64,000 nucleotides of DNA from Brasilonema angustatum HA4187-MV1 (GCA_019359695.1 JAHHGV010000017.1:91817-155816), one strand, 5' to 3'; shown: positions 50,971 to 62,420, counted from the first letter of the stretch. A program made the numbers and translations. Notes: generated by a model not told the origin, from the letters alone.

Positions 50971-51813
50971 TTAGCAGTTCTTTTCTTTCAATGAGCGTAC
51001 TAAAGTCATTGCTTTACGTTTGGCTTTGGTGACAACCCCAAGAAGGCTACAACAGGACAGTAAAGCCAGAGTAGTAGAAGGTTCTGGTACTACAACTCTA
51101 GCCCGATTCCTCTTAACTTCTACTAAAGCGACATTTGTTTCGTTGGCAAAATAACGTTGCACAGAACCCTGAATGGAAGCTGTCGCAGATTCTTGATTTC
51201 CCCCAAAATTAGACGTGGTGACTGGATTATTCAAACTCACATTGTCGCTTTTTTGAAATGCGATAAAATCGTTATCACCTAGAGTCTCTACATTTCCTGT
51301 TAAGTCGAAGAAATCTAAGATACTGTTATTCGTGGTGTCGATCAATGCGAAAGATATATCTCCGGCTGCTCTTGCATTTTCTGCTGGTGGATTATCTATT
51401 GATGTTTTCAGGTTTAAATTTGTTGTAAAGTCAACAGACCATTGTGTATTTGCATCTACAACAAAATTACCGATAACTGTAGCCTGAGTATTTGCTTGTC
51501 CTAAATAATCTCTACCTTCTCCCAAAGCTTGGCTCAAAGAAAAATTGGATGCTTCTGGTGGAGTAGGACCAGTTACAAAAGTTGCTGTTGCTTGAGATAA
51601 AGCTTTCACCATACCACCCTTGCCAATGGCAAGGCTATTGCCGTTAACATCAGTTGCTATTGCCAAAGGTTTTTGACTAAAGTTAGTAAAATCGAAGTCA
51701 CCTTGAGAGTAAGCAAAAGTAGCAGCTTGACTAGGTGCTGTTGCTAAGGCAGAACCAGCTATGAATGGCGTAACGAACAGCACACGCCGAACAAAACGCA
51801 AATGTTGTTTCAT
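50971..51813 (-). CDS. Secreted PEP-CTERM protein
   Basis: 280 residues. A signal peptide at 1-30 (VLFVTPFIAGSALATAPSQA, cleavage near AQA-A), a beta-rich middle with repeated Asn/Thr/Asp stretches, and a C-terminal sorting signal VPEPSTTLALLSCCSLLGVV followed by basic residues: the PEP-CTERM arrangement handled by exosortase. The protein should be exported, cleaved and attached to the cell surface or matrix. No exosortase gene is in the window. The tail after the signal (KAKRKAMTLVRSLKEKNC) is longer than usual. Function otherwise unknown. Confidence 0.85.
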   Translation of the reverse strand: MKQHLRFVRRVLFVTPFIAGSALATAPSQAATFAYSQGDFDFTNFSQKPLAIATDVNGNSLAIGKGGMVKALSQATATFVTGPTPPEASNFSLSQALGEGRDYLGQANTQATVIGNFVVDANTQWSVDFTTNLNLKTSIDNPPAENARAAGDISFALIDTTNNSILDFFDLTGNVETLGDNDFIAFQKSDNVSLNNPVTTSNFGGNQESATASIQGSVQRYFANETNVALVEVKRNRARVVVPEPSTTLALLSCCSLLGVVTKAKRKAMTLVRSLKEKNC

Positions 51814-52511
51814 ACAATTCCTTGTCTAAACTTGGTCATTAGGTTGGGTGACTTGGCGTATAAAAATCCCTAAGCAGCATAAATCTGCTTTGAAAATTCA
51901 AAGCGTCAAATCTGCTATGTCTGCAGTTATTCTTTTATTGGGTAGATAAAGTAACTTATTTGCACCAAAATGGCAGTAATTAACCCTATGGTCTGGGATG
52001 GTATGGCTCTTATTTTGTATTTTGCATTTCAAGTAATAATCTTAACAGAGAAAGCTAAGTATTTAGTGATTTTTTTTGTAAAGTGACAATAAAATTTTTT
52101 GTACTAAAACTTCGTGAAAACACGAATAAAATTTCTGAGTTATTGTTTACGAAAAAACATTAGGGAATAATGAACGCAGGTACTGCTAGAGTTCAGCCAC
52201 ACTAAGTTTGTTTTTCAAGTAGTTCCTCTGCTCGACTAAGTCCGCTATGGCAGGCTTAGTCAGCAGTTCTTATTCAGTATGCTCAAGTAAAATTAGCCGC
52301 ATCTGAATAAGAAGCTGTTGCGCTTTTAACTTGCATATTGTTTTGGTTTAGTCAATCATTGAAACCCTCTTCCCTTCTGCCTTCTGCCGTCTGCCTTCTG
52401 CCTTGCTGTTGTGCATTTTTAATGCACAACAGCTTATTGTCGCTTTTTGTTTTGATTTATGTTTCCTCAGTTAGTAGTATCAATTTCTCTAGCTAACTGA
52501 GGTGTTGAGAG
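51814..52511. other. Intergenic stretch with a strong hairpin
   Basis: No gene recognised. CTTCTGC heptamers at about 52374-52403 are followed by a perfect 13 bp stem GCTGTTGTGCATT-ttt-AATGCACAACAGC (52405-52433), about 80 bp past the end of the M3 peptidase gene. 51980-52150 is AT-rich. Confidence 0.5.
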
Positions 52512-54617
52512 TTACGCCGCTGCTACTAAGCCATTATGCTTGAGCAAAGCTTCAGTACTGGGTTCACGACCCCTGAACGACTTAAACACGTCCATTGGAT
52601 GCTTACTACCACCAAGAGCCAGTACTGTATCACGATAACGCTTACCTGTAGCTTTTAGAGCACTTTCATTATCTAAGCCAGCTTCTTCAAATGCGGCAAA
52701 AGCGTCAGCACTTAACACTTCCGCCCATTTATAACTGTAGTAACCAGCAGCATATCCACCAGAAAAAATGTGTCCGAAAGCACATAGAAATGAATCTTCT
52801 GGTAGTGGTGGCAAAACAGTAGTGGTTTTGGCAAGGCGCGATCGCACATCTTTTGGAGTCTCGCCGCCATCAGGACGATAGCGGTGGTGCAGTTCTATGT
52901 CAAGGCTGCTAAAGTGGATTTGTCGCAATGTACCACTACCACTCATGTAGTTCTTTGCCGCCAGTAACTTTTGGTAATAATGTTCCGGTAGAGGTTCACC
53001 AGTTTGGTAATGTTTTGCCATACCAAACAAAGTTGGTCTGTCGTAGCACCAGTTTTCCATAAACTGGCTGGGTAATTCCACTGCATCCCACTCAACGTTA
53101 TTGATGCCTGCAGCTGCAGCATAGTCTACTTTGGTCAGCATATGATGCAAGCCATGACCAAACTCGTGGAACAAAGTCTCGACTTCATTGAAAGTCATGA
53201 GGCTAGGCTGATCACCAATTGGCGGAGTTTGGTTACACACCAAATACGCCACAGGTAAGCGGGTAGTGGTTACTCCATTTTTTGTAACTTTGCCACGGTT
53301 AATACAAACATCCATCCAAGCACCGCCACGCTTTTCTTGTGGACGGCTGTAGGGATCAAGGTAGAAGTAGGCAATTGGCTGACCTGTTTCGTTAGCAATT
53401 TGGAAGTAACGCACATCCTCATGCCAAACTGGGGCTTGCCCATCATTCGGGCTAATAGTGATGCCAAATAGTCGCTGCACTAGTCCAAACAAGCCATCCA
53501 GCACTTGAGGAAGTGGGAAATAAGGGCGTAATTCTTCAGCCGTGAAAGCAAATTTTTCTTCTCGTTGACGTTCTGCCCAAAAACTGATGTCCCAGTGCTG
53601 CAAATCGTTTGCTTCTGGTGCACCCTTAGATGCAGCAAAGGCTTTGAGTTCTTCCAATTCCTTAATAGCAGCATCATAACTAGCACGACGCATTTCTTCT
53701 AATAAGGACTCAACTGCTTGAACATTAGGAGCCATTTTACTGGCTAAGCTTAATTCAGCATATGTTTCAAAGCCAAGTAATTTTGCTAGTTCTTGACGCA
53801 ACTCCAAAATGCGTTTAATCAACGGGTTGTTATCCAACTCTCCTGAAGAAGCACGGCTAATAAAGGCTCTGTATAGTTTTTCCCGCAAATTCCGTCGGGT
53901 GCTATGCTGCATGAAAGGACCATAACTGGGCGAGTCTAAAGTGATGCGCCAAGGACCATTTTCTCTTGTCGCATTTTCTTCGCCCGCAGCTTGTGCTGCT
54001 TGTGCGGCTAAACTCACTAAACTGGGAGGTAAACCCTCGATTTGTTCTGGATTTGTCAAAGTCATACTAAACGCTTTGGTTGCATCTAGCAGATGGTTGG
54101 AAAACTTGGTAGACAGTTCTGCCAACTCCATCTGAATGGCATTAAAACGTTCCTTTGCTTCGCCCTGCAAGCCAACACCAGAAAGTTCCGCATCTCGGAT
54201 AGCTGCTTCTACAATACGCTGTTGAGACTCCTCAAGTTTTGCCCAAGTATCACTAGCACGCAATGCCTTAAAAGCATTATAAATTGGTTGGCTTTGACCG
54301 AGCTTGTTGGAAAATTGCACGACGTGCGGCTGTACGCTTTCGTATGCTTCGCGAAGTTCAGAACTATTTTTCACACCCATCAAATGGTTTACAATTCCCC
54401 AACTCCAATTGAGGCGTTCTGTCAGCTTTTCCAGAGGTTCTACTAAACCGTTCCAAGTAGGTTTTACATGAGCTTCTAAAGTCGTAAGTTCCTGATCGAT
54501 TTCTGCGAGCAGTTGATTAAATGCTGGTACAACAGACTCTGCTGAAATCTCCCCAAAGGAAGGCAAACCAGAGCCTTTCAGTAAAGGATTCTTGGAAATA
54601 ATGGTATTTGTACTCAT
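52512..54617 (-). CDS. prlC: M3-family oligopeptidase A
   Basis: 701 residues from the second in-frame ATG (54617, starting MSTNTIISKNPLL); the frame is open to 54641. It is a cytoplasmic zinc oligopeptidase that degrades short peptides, including released signal peptides. The helical N-terminal region is followed by the M3 catalytic core: GGAWMDVCINRG, then TLFHEFGHGLHHML (zinc motif HEFGH at about 492-496 of the long form), and EWDAVELPSQFMENW with the third ligand Glu. The C-terminal GGYAAGYYSYKWAEVLSADA is typical. Full length and apparently intact; monocistronic. Confidence 0.93.
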   Translation of the reverse strand: MSTNTIISKNPLLKGSGLPSFGEISAESVVPAFNQLLAEIDQELTTLEAHVKPTWNGLVEPLEKLTERLNWSWGIVNHLMGVKNSSELREAYESVQPHVVQFSNKLGQSQPIYNAFKALRASDTWAKLEESQQRIVEAAIRDAELSGVGLQGEAKERFNAIQMELAELSTKFSNHLLDATKAFSMTLTNPEQIEGLPPSLVSLAAQAAQAAGEENATRENGPWRITLDSPSYGPFMQHSTRRNLREKLYRAFISRASSGELDNNPLIKRILELRQELAKLLGFETYAELSLASKMAPNVQAVESLLEEMRRASYDAAIKELEELKAFAASKGAPEANDLQHWDISFWAERQREEKFAFTAEELRPYFPLPQVLDGLFGLVQRLFGITISPNDGQAPVWHEDVRYFQIANETGQPIAYFYLDPYSRPQEKRGGAWMDVCINRGKVTKNGVTTTRLPVAYLVCNQTPPIGDQPSLMTFNEVETLFHEFGHGLHHMLTKVDYAAAAGINNVEWDAVELPSQFMENWCYDRPTLFGMAKHYQTGEPLPEHYYQKLLAAKNYMSGSGTLRQIHFSSLDIELHHRYRPDGGETPKDVRSRLAKTTTVLPPLPEDSFLCAFGHIFSGGYAAGYYSYKWAEVLSADAFAAFEEAGLDNESALKATGKRYRDTVLALGGSKHPMDVFKSFRGREPSTEALLKHNGLVAAA

Positions 54618-54819
54618 AGTTTTGTCTGAGGAGCGGGTCAATACGCAGTAAAAAGCGATTTTTCTTTATATATCATCTAATGTAGCAATAGCTTTCTCTA
54701 TTGCAGATTCTTCGCAAGTAAAAGTAGTAACAACCGTACTGACATTATAATTTGGGCAGTGAGATTTATCAGCAAATCAACAAAGGGCACGGTCGGATTG
54801 CAGTAACCAACCAAACACC

Positions 54820-55860
54820 TTATTGACTAGGTGCTACGACCACTCCGGCTTGGAAAACTCGCCCAATCACCTCTTCAACTGCTGGTTCTGTCACTGTCAA
54901 ATCTACAATCTCCAAATCTGCTAAAATCTTCGCGACAGTGCGAGTGAGTGCCTCTTGTGGTACCATAAAACACACGGAACGTCCTTCTATTTGTCGTACA
55001 TCACCGTATAACATCAGTTTTTCTTTGGGCAACTCATGGGTTAATTCCAAATGAACTTCCCGGTAAGGGGCAAAACGTTCCTGCAAACCATCTAAACTAC
55101 CGTCATAGATCAAATGTCCTTGGTGAATCAGCAGTACCCGCTGACACAAAGCGGTGATATCTGCCATGTAATGGCTTGTTAATAGCACTGTCGCCTGATA
55201 TCGTTGATTATAATCGCGTAAGAAATCACGCACTCCCACCTGAGCATTCACATCTAACCCTAGTGTTGGTTCATCTAAAAACAGGACTTGTGGACGGTGT
55301 AAAAGTGCTGCTAACAATTCCGCCTTCATTCGTTCACCTAAAGACAGCTTCCGCACGGGTTGCGTTAGTTTTCCGGACAGCGACAGCATCTCGGTTAATT
55401 CCCCCACCCGGTGGCGGAACTCTTTGTCAGATATGTTGTAAACAGCAGCATTAATCTTGAGAGAATCTAGAGCAGGCAAGTCCCATAGTAGTTGCTGTTT
55501 TTGCCCCATCACCAGGGTAATTTTTTGCAAAAACCCTTCCTGGCGACGAAACGGAACGTGTCCAGCCACTCTGATTTGACCAATAGATGGATGAATCAGC
55601 CCTGTGAGCATTTTCAATGTCGTGGTTTTACCAGCGCCATTTGGTCCCAAAAAGCCCACCACCTCACCAGGTGCAATTTCAAAGGAAACATCTTCAACTG
55701 CTTTGATTTGTCGGTAAGTGCGGCGGAAAAAGTGGGTAAGTGTCCCGACAATACCTGGTTCCTTAACAGCGACTGGATATAATTTGCTCAGATTTTGGAC
55801 TGATATTATACTATAGTCGCTTGCACTTGTGTCACGGTATACGGGAGATTCTGGAGACAT
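54820..55860 (-). CDS. ABC-2 type transporter ATP-binding protein
   Basis: 346 residues. ATPase motifs: GPNGAGKTT (Walker A), LSLGERMKAELLAAL (signature variant with ERMK), VLFLDEPTLGLD (Walker B) and LTSHYMADI. The N-terminal FFRRTYRQIKAVEDVSFEI and LWDLPALDSLKINAAVYNIS segments fit the group of large ABC-2 ATPases whose permeases are encoded as a pair. No permease gene is adjacent here: downstream is prlC, upstream an EAL pseudogene. The C-terminal 90 residues form an accessory domain. The substrate is unknown. Confidence 0.88.
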   Translation of the reverse strand: MSPESPVYRDTSASDYSIISVQNLSKLYPVAVKEPGIVGTLTHFFRRTYRQIKAVEDVSFEIAPGEVVGFLGPNGAGKTTTLKMLTGLIHPSIGQIRVAGHVPFRRQEGFLQKITLVMGQKQQLLWDLPALDSLKINAAVYNISDKEFRHRVGELTEMLSLSGKLTQPVRKLSLGERMKAELLAALLHRPQVLFLDEPTLGLDVNAQVGVRDFLRDYNQRYQATVLLTSHYMADITALCQRVLLIHQGHLIYDGSLDGLQERFAPYREVHLELTHELPKEKLMLYGDVRQIEGRSVCFMVPQEALTRTVAKILADLEIVDLTVTEPAVEEVIGRVFQAGVVVAPSQ

Positions 55861-55932
55861 AAGCCGTCATATAGGGACGATTTGTCTTTAAGTGTAACAT
55901 TTTTGTAAGTTGCGAAATGGGAAAGAATAGCT

Positions 55933-56621
55933 TCAATTTCGGTTACTGCTTTGTCTCCAATTTAAGATCTCAAATATATTTTCACATTGGTCTTTATCAA
56001 ATCTTGCCTTAATTTCGGGAGTTGCGATGCCAAGACTATGCCCCTGAATGTATTCGACCCCAAGTTCAACCACCAGTTCTCTCAATGAAAAGTTGCTGCA
56101 CTCATCAAATCCTTCAAGGATTGTAAAACAGTTAAAATCGTACTTGAGATTAACAAGATATTCTATAATACTTCTTCCTAGTTTTTTTTCAAAGTGAAGG
56201 ATCTCTCTGTCAACCTTCACATATGTAGGATCGACCTCTTCTAACCTAGAAATGGAAGCATTGCCGACTCCAAAGTCATCAACAGCAAACTTGACGTCGT
56301 AATTCTTCCTGTATTTTCTTGCTATACTTCTAAAGCTTTCTAAACCTTTTCCTTCATTATCAACAATTGATGGGAGGAGAGTTTTTTCCGAAATCTCAAG
56401 CATCAGTTTATTCCCTGAGATTAGCTTCTGCTTTCTGATAAATTTTCTTAAGAAACTTTCATATCAGCGCGAAGAATACTTGAAGGATAAACATTAATTG
56501 AAAGCATTTTTTTATCATCATACCTCTCTGCTTTTGCCTTTTGTGTAGCTTGCTTGTAAGTCTTAAGTGCCGTTTCTAAAATATAAAGATCCAGTTCTGT
56601 TTGGAAACGTACTCCCCACAT
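55933..56621 (-). pseudogene. EAL-domain (c-di-GMP phosphodiesterase) pseudogene
   Basis: Minus strand. The first part runs from about 56621: FQTELDLYILETALKTYKQA and KKMLSINVYPSSILRAD. A single missing base near 56458 shifts the frame, after which YESFLRKFIRKQKLISGNKL continues into MLEISEKTLLPS, FAVDDFGVGNASISRLEEVD and VEYIQGHSLGIATP to the stop. These are successive elements of an EAL domain. The E-A-L start motif and any sensory domains are missing. A truncated, frameshifted remnant. Confidence 0.75.
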
Positions 56622-56750
56622 CTCGGCTATTTAAAACAACGGAGCCGGAGCACGACCAGTCTGTGGGTCACGTGCTAACGCCTCACTGCCCTCCGGGCAT
56701 GTACGGCCTATCGCCTATTTTTCTAGCACAGCACTGTGGAACATCAAAAT

Positions 56751-56780
56751 AGGGCGCGTTTGGTAAGTGAAACGCGCCCT
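56751..56780 (-). terminator. Hairpin downstream of the HIT gene
   Basis: AGGGCGCGTTT (56751-56761) pairs with AAACGCGCCCT (56770-56780), perfect over 11 bp, 28 bp past the stop of the minus-strand HIT gene. On the minus strand only ATTTTGAT follows, so termination is plausible but not certain. Confidence 0.5.
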
Positions 56781-56807
56781 ACGTGTCATATATTACCTAT
56801 TTCTCTA

Positions 56808-57881
<1,074 letters not shown>

Positions 57882-60800
57882 ATGACTTTACAAAATTGGA
57901 AACGTAAGCGCGGCGTTGCACTGACTAATAAGGGTTTACAAAAACTTCAGGACGCAAAGCGTAAGTCAGAAACAAAGGAAAATTTTGGCAACAGCTACAC
58001 TCTTGAAGAAATGAGCACACTTTCTGGGTTATATTCCAGTACAATCTCAAAAGTACTCAATCGGGAAGCAGGGGTTGATAAAAAAAGTATTGAAAAGCTT
58101 TTTTCAGTTTTTAGCGTAAAAATAGACAAAATTGACTATTTAAACTCAAAAAATCATTTAGATTGGGGTGATGCTACTTTTACATCAGTTTTTTATGGAC
58201 GTACAGAGGAGCTTACCACGCTACAGGAATGGATTCTTGATGAGCGCTGCCGATTGGTATCACTATTAGGAATGGGTGGTATTGGCAAAACTGCTCTGTC
58301 TGTCAAGCTTGCTCAACAGATTCAGGAAGACTTTGAGTATGTTATCTGGCGATCGCTACGAGAAGCCCCACCTGTTAATACTATTGTTGCTAACCTGATC
58401 CAAGTTTTATCTGATCAGCAGGAAACAGAAAATAACTTACCAGAAAATTTAAGTGAAAAAATATCACGATTAGTCTATTTTTTACAAAATAATCGCTGTT
58501 TGGTGATACTTGATAATGTAGAGTCAATTCTCCGCAGTGGAAGTCGAGCTGGACAATATCGAGAAGGATATGAAGGGTATGGTGAGCTTTTCAGACAGGT
58601 AGGAGAAGCAAGTCACCAAAGCTGCTTAGTGCTGACTAGTCGGGAAATACCTAAAGAAGTGGCATTACTCAAAGGACAAAAATTACCCGTTCGCTGCCTA
58701 CAATTAAGTGGTTTAAAGGTGGACGAAGGTCAGGAAATTTTTAAAGTTAAGGGGCTATCTGCAGCAGAGGAAGAATGGAAAGCAATAATTAAACTTTATA
58801 CAGGGAATCCATTGGCTTTAAAGATAGTTGCTACGACAATTGTTGATGTCTTTGATGGTAATGTCACTGAATTTTTGCAACAGAATACAGGTGTTTTTGG
58901 CGATATTCGTGATATTCTAGACCAGCAGTTTGAGCGCTTGTCAGATTTAGAAAAAGAAATAATGTATTGGCTAGTGATTAATCGTGAGCCAGTTTCGCTA
59001 TCACAATTGCGAGAAGACATTGTATTACCAATACCACCACAAAAATTACTGGAGGCTTTAGAATCTCTGGTTAGGCGATCGCTAATCGAGAAGGCTACCC
59101 TGCGGAAAGAGTTTCGCTCTATGTCTACGCTAGTTGAGAAAAGTCCAGCAACTTTCACTCTACAACCTATCGTTATGGAGTATGTCACTCAGGTATTGAT
59201 AGAGTTGGTTTGTGGAGAAATTGAAACTCACAATATCGATTTGTTCAGGTCTCATGCTTTGATGAAGGCGACGGCGAAGGACTATGTGAGGGAAACTCAA
59301 ATTCGCCTTATCCTCCAACCAGTTATAAATGGGCTGCTCACTGTTTTTAGAACCAATAAAAATCTTGTAAATCAGTTAACACAAATTCTAGCAAGGCAGC
59401 GAGAAGAATCTCCGCTAGAACCAGGGTATACGGCTGGAAATGTTCTCAATTTGCTTTGTCATTTGGAAACTGATCTAAGTGGTTATGATTTTTCTTATTT
59501 AACTGTTTGGCAAGCAGACTTACGGTGTATAAAATTGTACAATACCAATTTTGCTCATGCTAATCTAACTAAATCTGTTTTTGCTGAAACCTTCGGCGGT
59601 GTCCTGTCGGTCGCCTTTAGTCCTGATGGTAAACTTTTGGCTATGGGTGATACCAATGGAGAGATTCGCTTGTGGCAAGTTGCGGATGAGAAACACATCC
59701 TTACCTGCAAGGATCACACCAATTGGGTCGTATCACTCGCCTTCAGTTCTGATGGTAGTACCCTTGCTAGCAGTAGTACTGACTATACTGTGAAGCTGTG
59801 GGATGTCAGTACAGGTCAATGCCTTCAAACTTTGCAGGGACATGATAATGTCTGGTCAGTTGCCTTTAGTCCTGATGGAAAGATGCTGGCGAGTGGCAGT
59901 AAGGACCAGACGGTTCGGCTTTGGAGTGTCAGCACAGGTGAATGCCTTCAAACTTTGCAGGGACATTCCAATTGGGTACTATCAATTGCCTTTAGTCCTG
60001 ATGGTCAGACGCTGGTGAGTAGCAGTGGAGACCACACCATCAGGTTGTGGGATGTTAATACAGGTGAATGCAAAAAAACTTTCCGGGGACATTGTGGTGG
60101 GGTACGGTCAATCTCCCTCAGTCCGGATGGTCAGACTCTGGCGAGTGGTAGTGAAGACCAAACGGTGAGGTTATGGGATGTTAGTACAGGTGAATGCCTC
60201 AAAATTTTCCAAGGACATTCCAATCGCGTTATGTCGGTTGCCTTCAGATCGCAAGGTGATATCCTAGCAAGTGGCAGTTTTGACCAGACGGTGAAGTTAT
60301 GGGATGTTAGCACTGGTGAGTGCAAAAGAACTTTTCAGGGACATTCCAATTTTGTTTGGTCAATTGCCTTCAGAACGCAAGGTGATATCGTGGCAAGTGG
60401 TAGTTATGACCAGACGGTGAAGTTATGGGATGTTAGCACTAGTGAATGCAGAAGAACTTTTCAGGGATATTCCAACCAAGTAACATCAGTCGCCTTTAGC
60501 CTGGATAGCCAAATGCTGACAAGTGGCAGTGTAGATCACACAGTGAAGTTGTGGGATGTTAACACTGGTGAATGCAAAAGAACTTGTCGGGGACATTCTA
60601 ATTGGGTATATTCAGTTGCCTTTAGCCCACAAGGTAATACCCTAGTCAGTTGTAGTGGAGACAAAACAGCGAAGCTATGGAGTGTCAGCACAGGTCTTGC
60701 CTTAAGAACTTTACACGGACATAGTGCTCGGATATGGTCAACGAGTTTCAGTCCTAACGGTCAGACGCTGGTGAGTGGCAGTGAAGACCAAACAGTGAGG

Positions 60801-61442
60801 TTGTGGGATGTCACCACAGGTAAATGCCTCAGAACTTTTCAGGGACATACTGATGCGGTCTGGTCAGTTGCCTTCAGTCCTCAAGGCACGACCTTAGTTA
60901 GTGGTGCTTGGGACAAAACGATCAGGTTGTGGGATGTCACCACAGGTAAATGCCTCAGAATTTTCCATGGACATATAAATTGGGTTTGGTCAGTTGCCTT
61001 TAGTCCTGATGGTGACACTGTGGCGAGTGCCAGTATAGATCACACAGTCAGGTTATGGAGTGCCAGCACAGGAGAATGCCTCAAAACTTTGCAGGGACAT
61101 ACAAATTGGGTACGATCAGTTGCCTTTAGTCCTGATGGTCAGATGCTAGCCAGTGGCAGTCATGACTCTACAGTCAAGTTATGGGATGTCAGCACAGGTC
61201 AGTGCAAAAGAACTTTACAGGGACATACAAGTTGGGTCTGGTCAACTGCCTTTAGTCCTGATCGTCAGACTCTGGCCAGTGGTAGCGAAGATGAGACAAT
61301 TAAGCTTTGGCATTTAAGAACAGGCGAGTGCTTTAAAACTCTCAAAGCAGAAAAACCTTATGTGCGCATGAACATCACGGGGGTTACAGGTTTAACTGAA
61401 GCAACTATTGCTACATTGAAAGCTCTGGGGGCAGTTGATTGA
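57882..61442 (+). CDS. HTH-NB-ARC-WD40 protein (NLR-like STAND NTPase)
   Basis: 1186 residues. Residues about 35-88 look like a helix-turn-helix (YTLEEMSTLSGLYSSTISKV). An NB-ARC-type NTPase follows from about 104: FYGRTEELTTLQEWI, Walker A GMGGIGKT at about 130-137, Walker B CLVILDN at about 206-212, TSREIPKE sensor region, and GNPLALKI. About 370-560 is a helical linker. Residues about 568-1155 hold 14 WD40 repeats of about 42 residues, each near GHSNWVxSVAFSPDGxxLAS and ending LWDVSTGEC: two seven-bladed propellers. Such STAND proteins are ligand-gated switches; animal and bacterial relatives act in immunity or cell death. No separate effector domain is visible. Solitary gene; ATG at 57882. 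Confidence 0.92.
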   Translation: MTLQNWKRKRGVALTNKGLQKLQDAKRKSETKENFGNSYTLEEMSTLSGLYSSTISKVLNREAGVDKKSIEKLFSVFSVKIDKIDYLNSKNHLDWGDATFTSVFYGRTEELTTLQEWILDERCRLVSLLGMGGIGKTALSVKLAQQIQEDFEYVIWRSLREAPPVNTIVANLIQVLSDQQETENNLPENLSEKISRLVYFLQNNRCLVILDNVESILRSGSRAGQYREGYEGYGELFRQVGEASHQSCLVLTSREIPKEVALLKGQKLPVRCLQLSGLKVDEGQEIFKVKGLSAAEEEWKAIIKLYTGNPLALKIVATTIVDVFDGNVTEFLQQNTGVFGDIRDILDQQFERLSDLEKEIMYWLVINREPVSLSQLREDIVLPIPPQKLLEALESLVRRSLIEKATLRKEFRSMSTLVEKSPATFTLQPIVMEYVTQVLIELVCGEIETHNIDLFRSHALMKATAKDYVRETQIRLILQPVINGLLTVFRTNKNLVNQLTQILARQREESPLEPGYTAGNVLNLLCHLETDLSGYDFSYLTVWQADLRCIKLYNTNFAHANLTKSVFAETFGGVLSVAFSPDGKLLAMGDTNGEIRLWQVADEKHILTCKDHTNWVVSLAFSSDGSTLASSSTDYTVKLWDVSTGQCLQTLQGHDNVWSVAFSPDGKMLASGSKDQTVRLWSVSTGECLQTLQGHSNWVLSIAFSPDGQTLVSSSGDHTIRLWDVNTGECKKTFRGHCGGVRSISLSPDGQTLASGSEDQTVRLWDVSTGECLKIFQGHSNRVMSVAFRSQGDILASGSFDQTVKLWDVSTGECKRTFQGHSNFVWSIAFRTQGDIVASGSYDQTVKLWDVSTSECRRTFQGYSNQVTSVAFSLDSQMLTSGSVDHTVKLWDVNTGECKRTCRGHSNWVYSVAFSPQGNTLVSCSGDKTAKLWSVSTGLALRTLHGHSARIWSTSFSPNGQTLVSGSEDQTVRLWDVTTGKCLRTFQGHTDAVWSVAFSPQGTTLVSGAWDKTIRLWDVTTGKCLRIFHGHINWVWSVAFSPDGDTVASASIDHTVRLWSASTGECLKTLQGHTNWVRSVAFSPDGQMLASGSHDSTVKLWDVSTGQCKRTLQGHTSWVWSTAFSPDRQTLASGSEDETIKLWHLRTGECFKTLKAEKPYVRMNITGVTGLTEATIATLKALGAVD

Positions 61443-61455
61443 AAAAGCCCCCATA

Positions 61456-62256
61456 TCAAGCGCGTGGCCAAAGCTGAGGAAAAAGGTCACAATCTATAGA
61501 ATCACCAGCGTGAAGGCGATGAATTGAGTTAACTTCTTTGACGCCAATCTTGTTGATATGAGTGATAAACGTATCGGGGCGAGGATCGTAAGTAACACCA
61601 TCACCAGCCCAACGGGTTACCAGGGCGCGACGTCGTGTACTAGTAGATGCATTGCCTGATGAAGCATGAATCGTGAGCGCATGATGCACTAAGCAGTCAC
61701 CCGGAGCCATATTCCAAGAAAGCAATTCCAGCGATGCTGAGTGAGCTACTGCTTCCGCAAGGGCATCTTTTTGACGGAGCCACTTGCGCCATTGGTGCGA
61801 ACCTTTGATGTACTGCACCCCACCAGTTTCTTTGGTAACAGGATCGAGCGCTACCCAGAGCGAACACATATTCCAGCCTTGTAAGGGCCAATCAGGGTGG
61901 TCGTTATGCCACAGAATAGGTTTTATATACCCAGGCTCTTTGACTAGCAGGTGGTCAAATAAAAAGTGGACTTTTTCTGCTTTGAGTATTTGTGCCGCGA
62001 TTGCAGCTACAGGAGATTCAAAGACAAAAGCACGAAAATCGGAATTTCTAGTCCACATGAAAACATCCAGATGTAAGCGACCTCCCTGCGTCAGGTTTGT
62101 AGCTATTGGACCAGGGTTGGTCATATTCCAGTCAACTGCGGACCGGAGACGTTCCAACCATACATCTTCAAACAGACCTCTCAAGCAAACAACACCATCT
62201 TGTTCAAAAGCTTCAATTTCTTGATTCGTGATTTTCGGTATTTTTGCTGAACTCAT
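61456..62256 (-). CDS. PhyH-family 2-oxoglutarate/Fe(II) dioxygenase
   Basis: 266 residues. Family features: FEQDGVVCLRGLFEDVWLER at the N-terminus, the metal motif H-x-D in LWHNDHPDWP, the distal His in CLVHHALTIHASSGN, and RRALVTRWAGDGV with the Arg expected to bind 2-oxoglutarate. Such enzymes hydroxylate or otherwise oxidise small molecules or, sometimes, peptides. It is the third of three minus-strand genes, after a haem-oxygenase-like protein and a 60-residue peptide; a 16 bp hairpin lies between peptide and dioxygenase. It ends 13 bp from the convergent NB-ARC gene. The substrate is unknown. Confidence 0.88.
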   Translation of the reverse strand: MSSAKIPKITNQEIEAFEQDGVVCLRGLFEDVWLERLRSAVDWNMTNPGPIATNLTQGGRLHLDVFMWTRNSDFRAFVFESPVAAIAAQILKAEKVHFLFDHLLVKEPGYIKPILWHNDHPDWPLQGWNMCSLWVALDPVTKETGGVQYIKGSHQWRKWLRQKDALAEAVAHSASLELLSWNMAPGDCLVHHALTIHASSGNASTSTRRRALVTRWAGDGVTYDPRPDTFITHINKIGVKEVNSIHRLHAGDSIDCDLFPQLWPRA

Positions 62257-62342
62257 TTCCGTTTCTTTTAAAGTAAGTATCCAACTCAGCTAGAGATCAT
62301 TTCTGATTTCAAAGTCGTAATTGTCCTCTTTAGGACATTGAC

Positions 62343-62379
62343 CTAAGTGAAGTTCCTCTTAAGGAGGAACTTCACTTAG
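62343..62379 (-). terminator. Strong hairpin between peptide gene and dioxygenase
   Basis: CTAAGTGAAGTTCCTC and GAGGAACTTCACTTAG are perfect 16 bp arms with a 5 nt loop. No T tract follows on the minus strand, so it may act as a partial terminator or an RNA-stabilising 3' end for the peptide mRNA. A second small stem, TGTCCT-ctttt-like-AGGACA, is at about 62322-62337. Confidence 0.55.
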
Positions 62380-62420
62380 ATCAACTGTGAGCCATTAAAC
62401 GGATGGAAAACCGGAATCTA

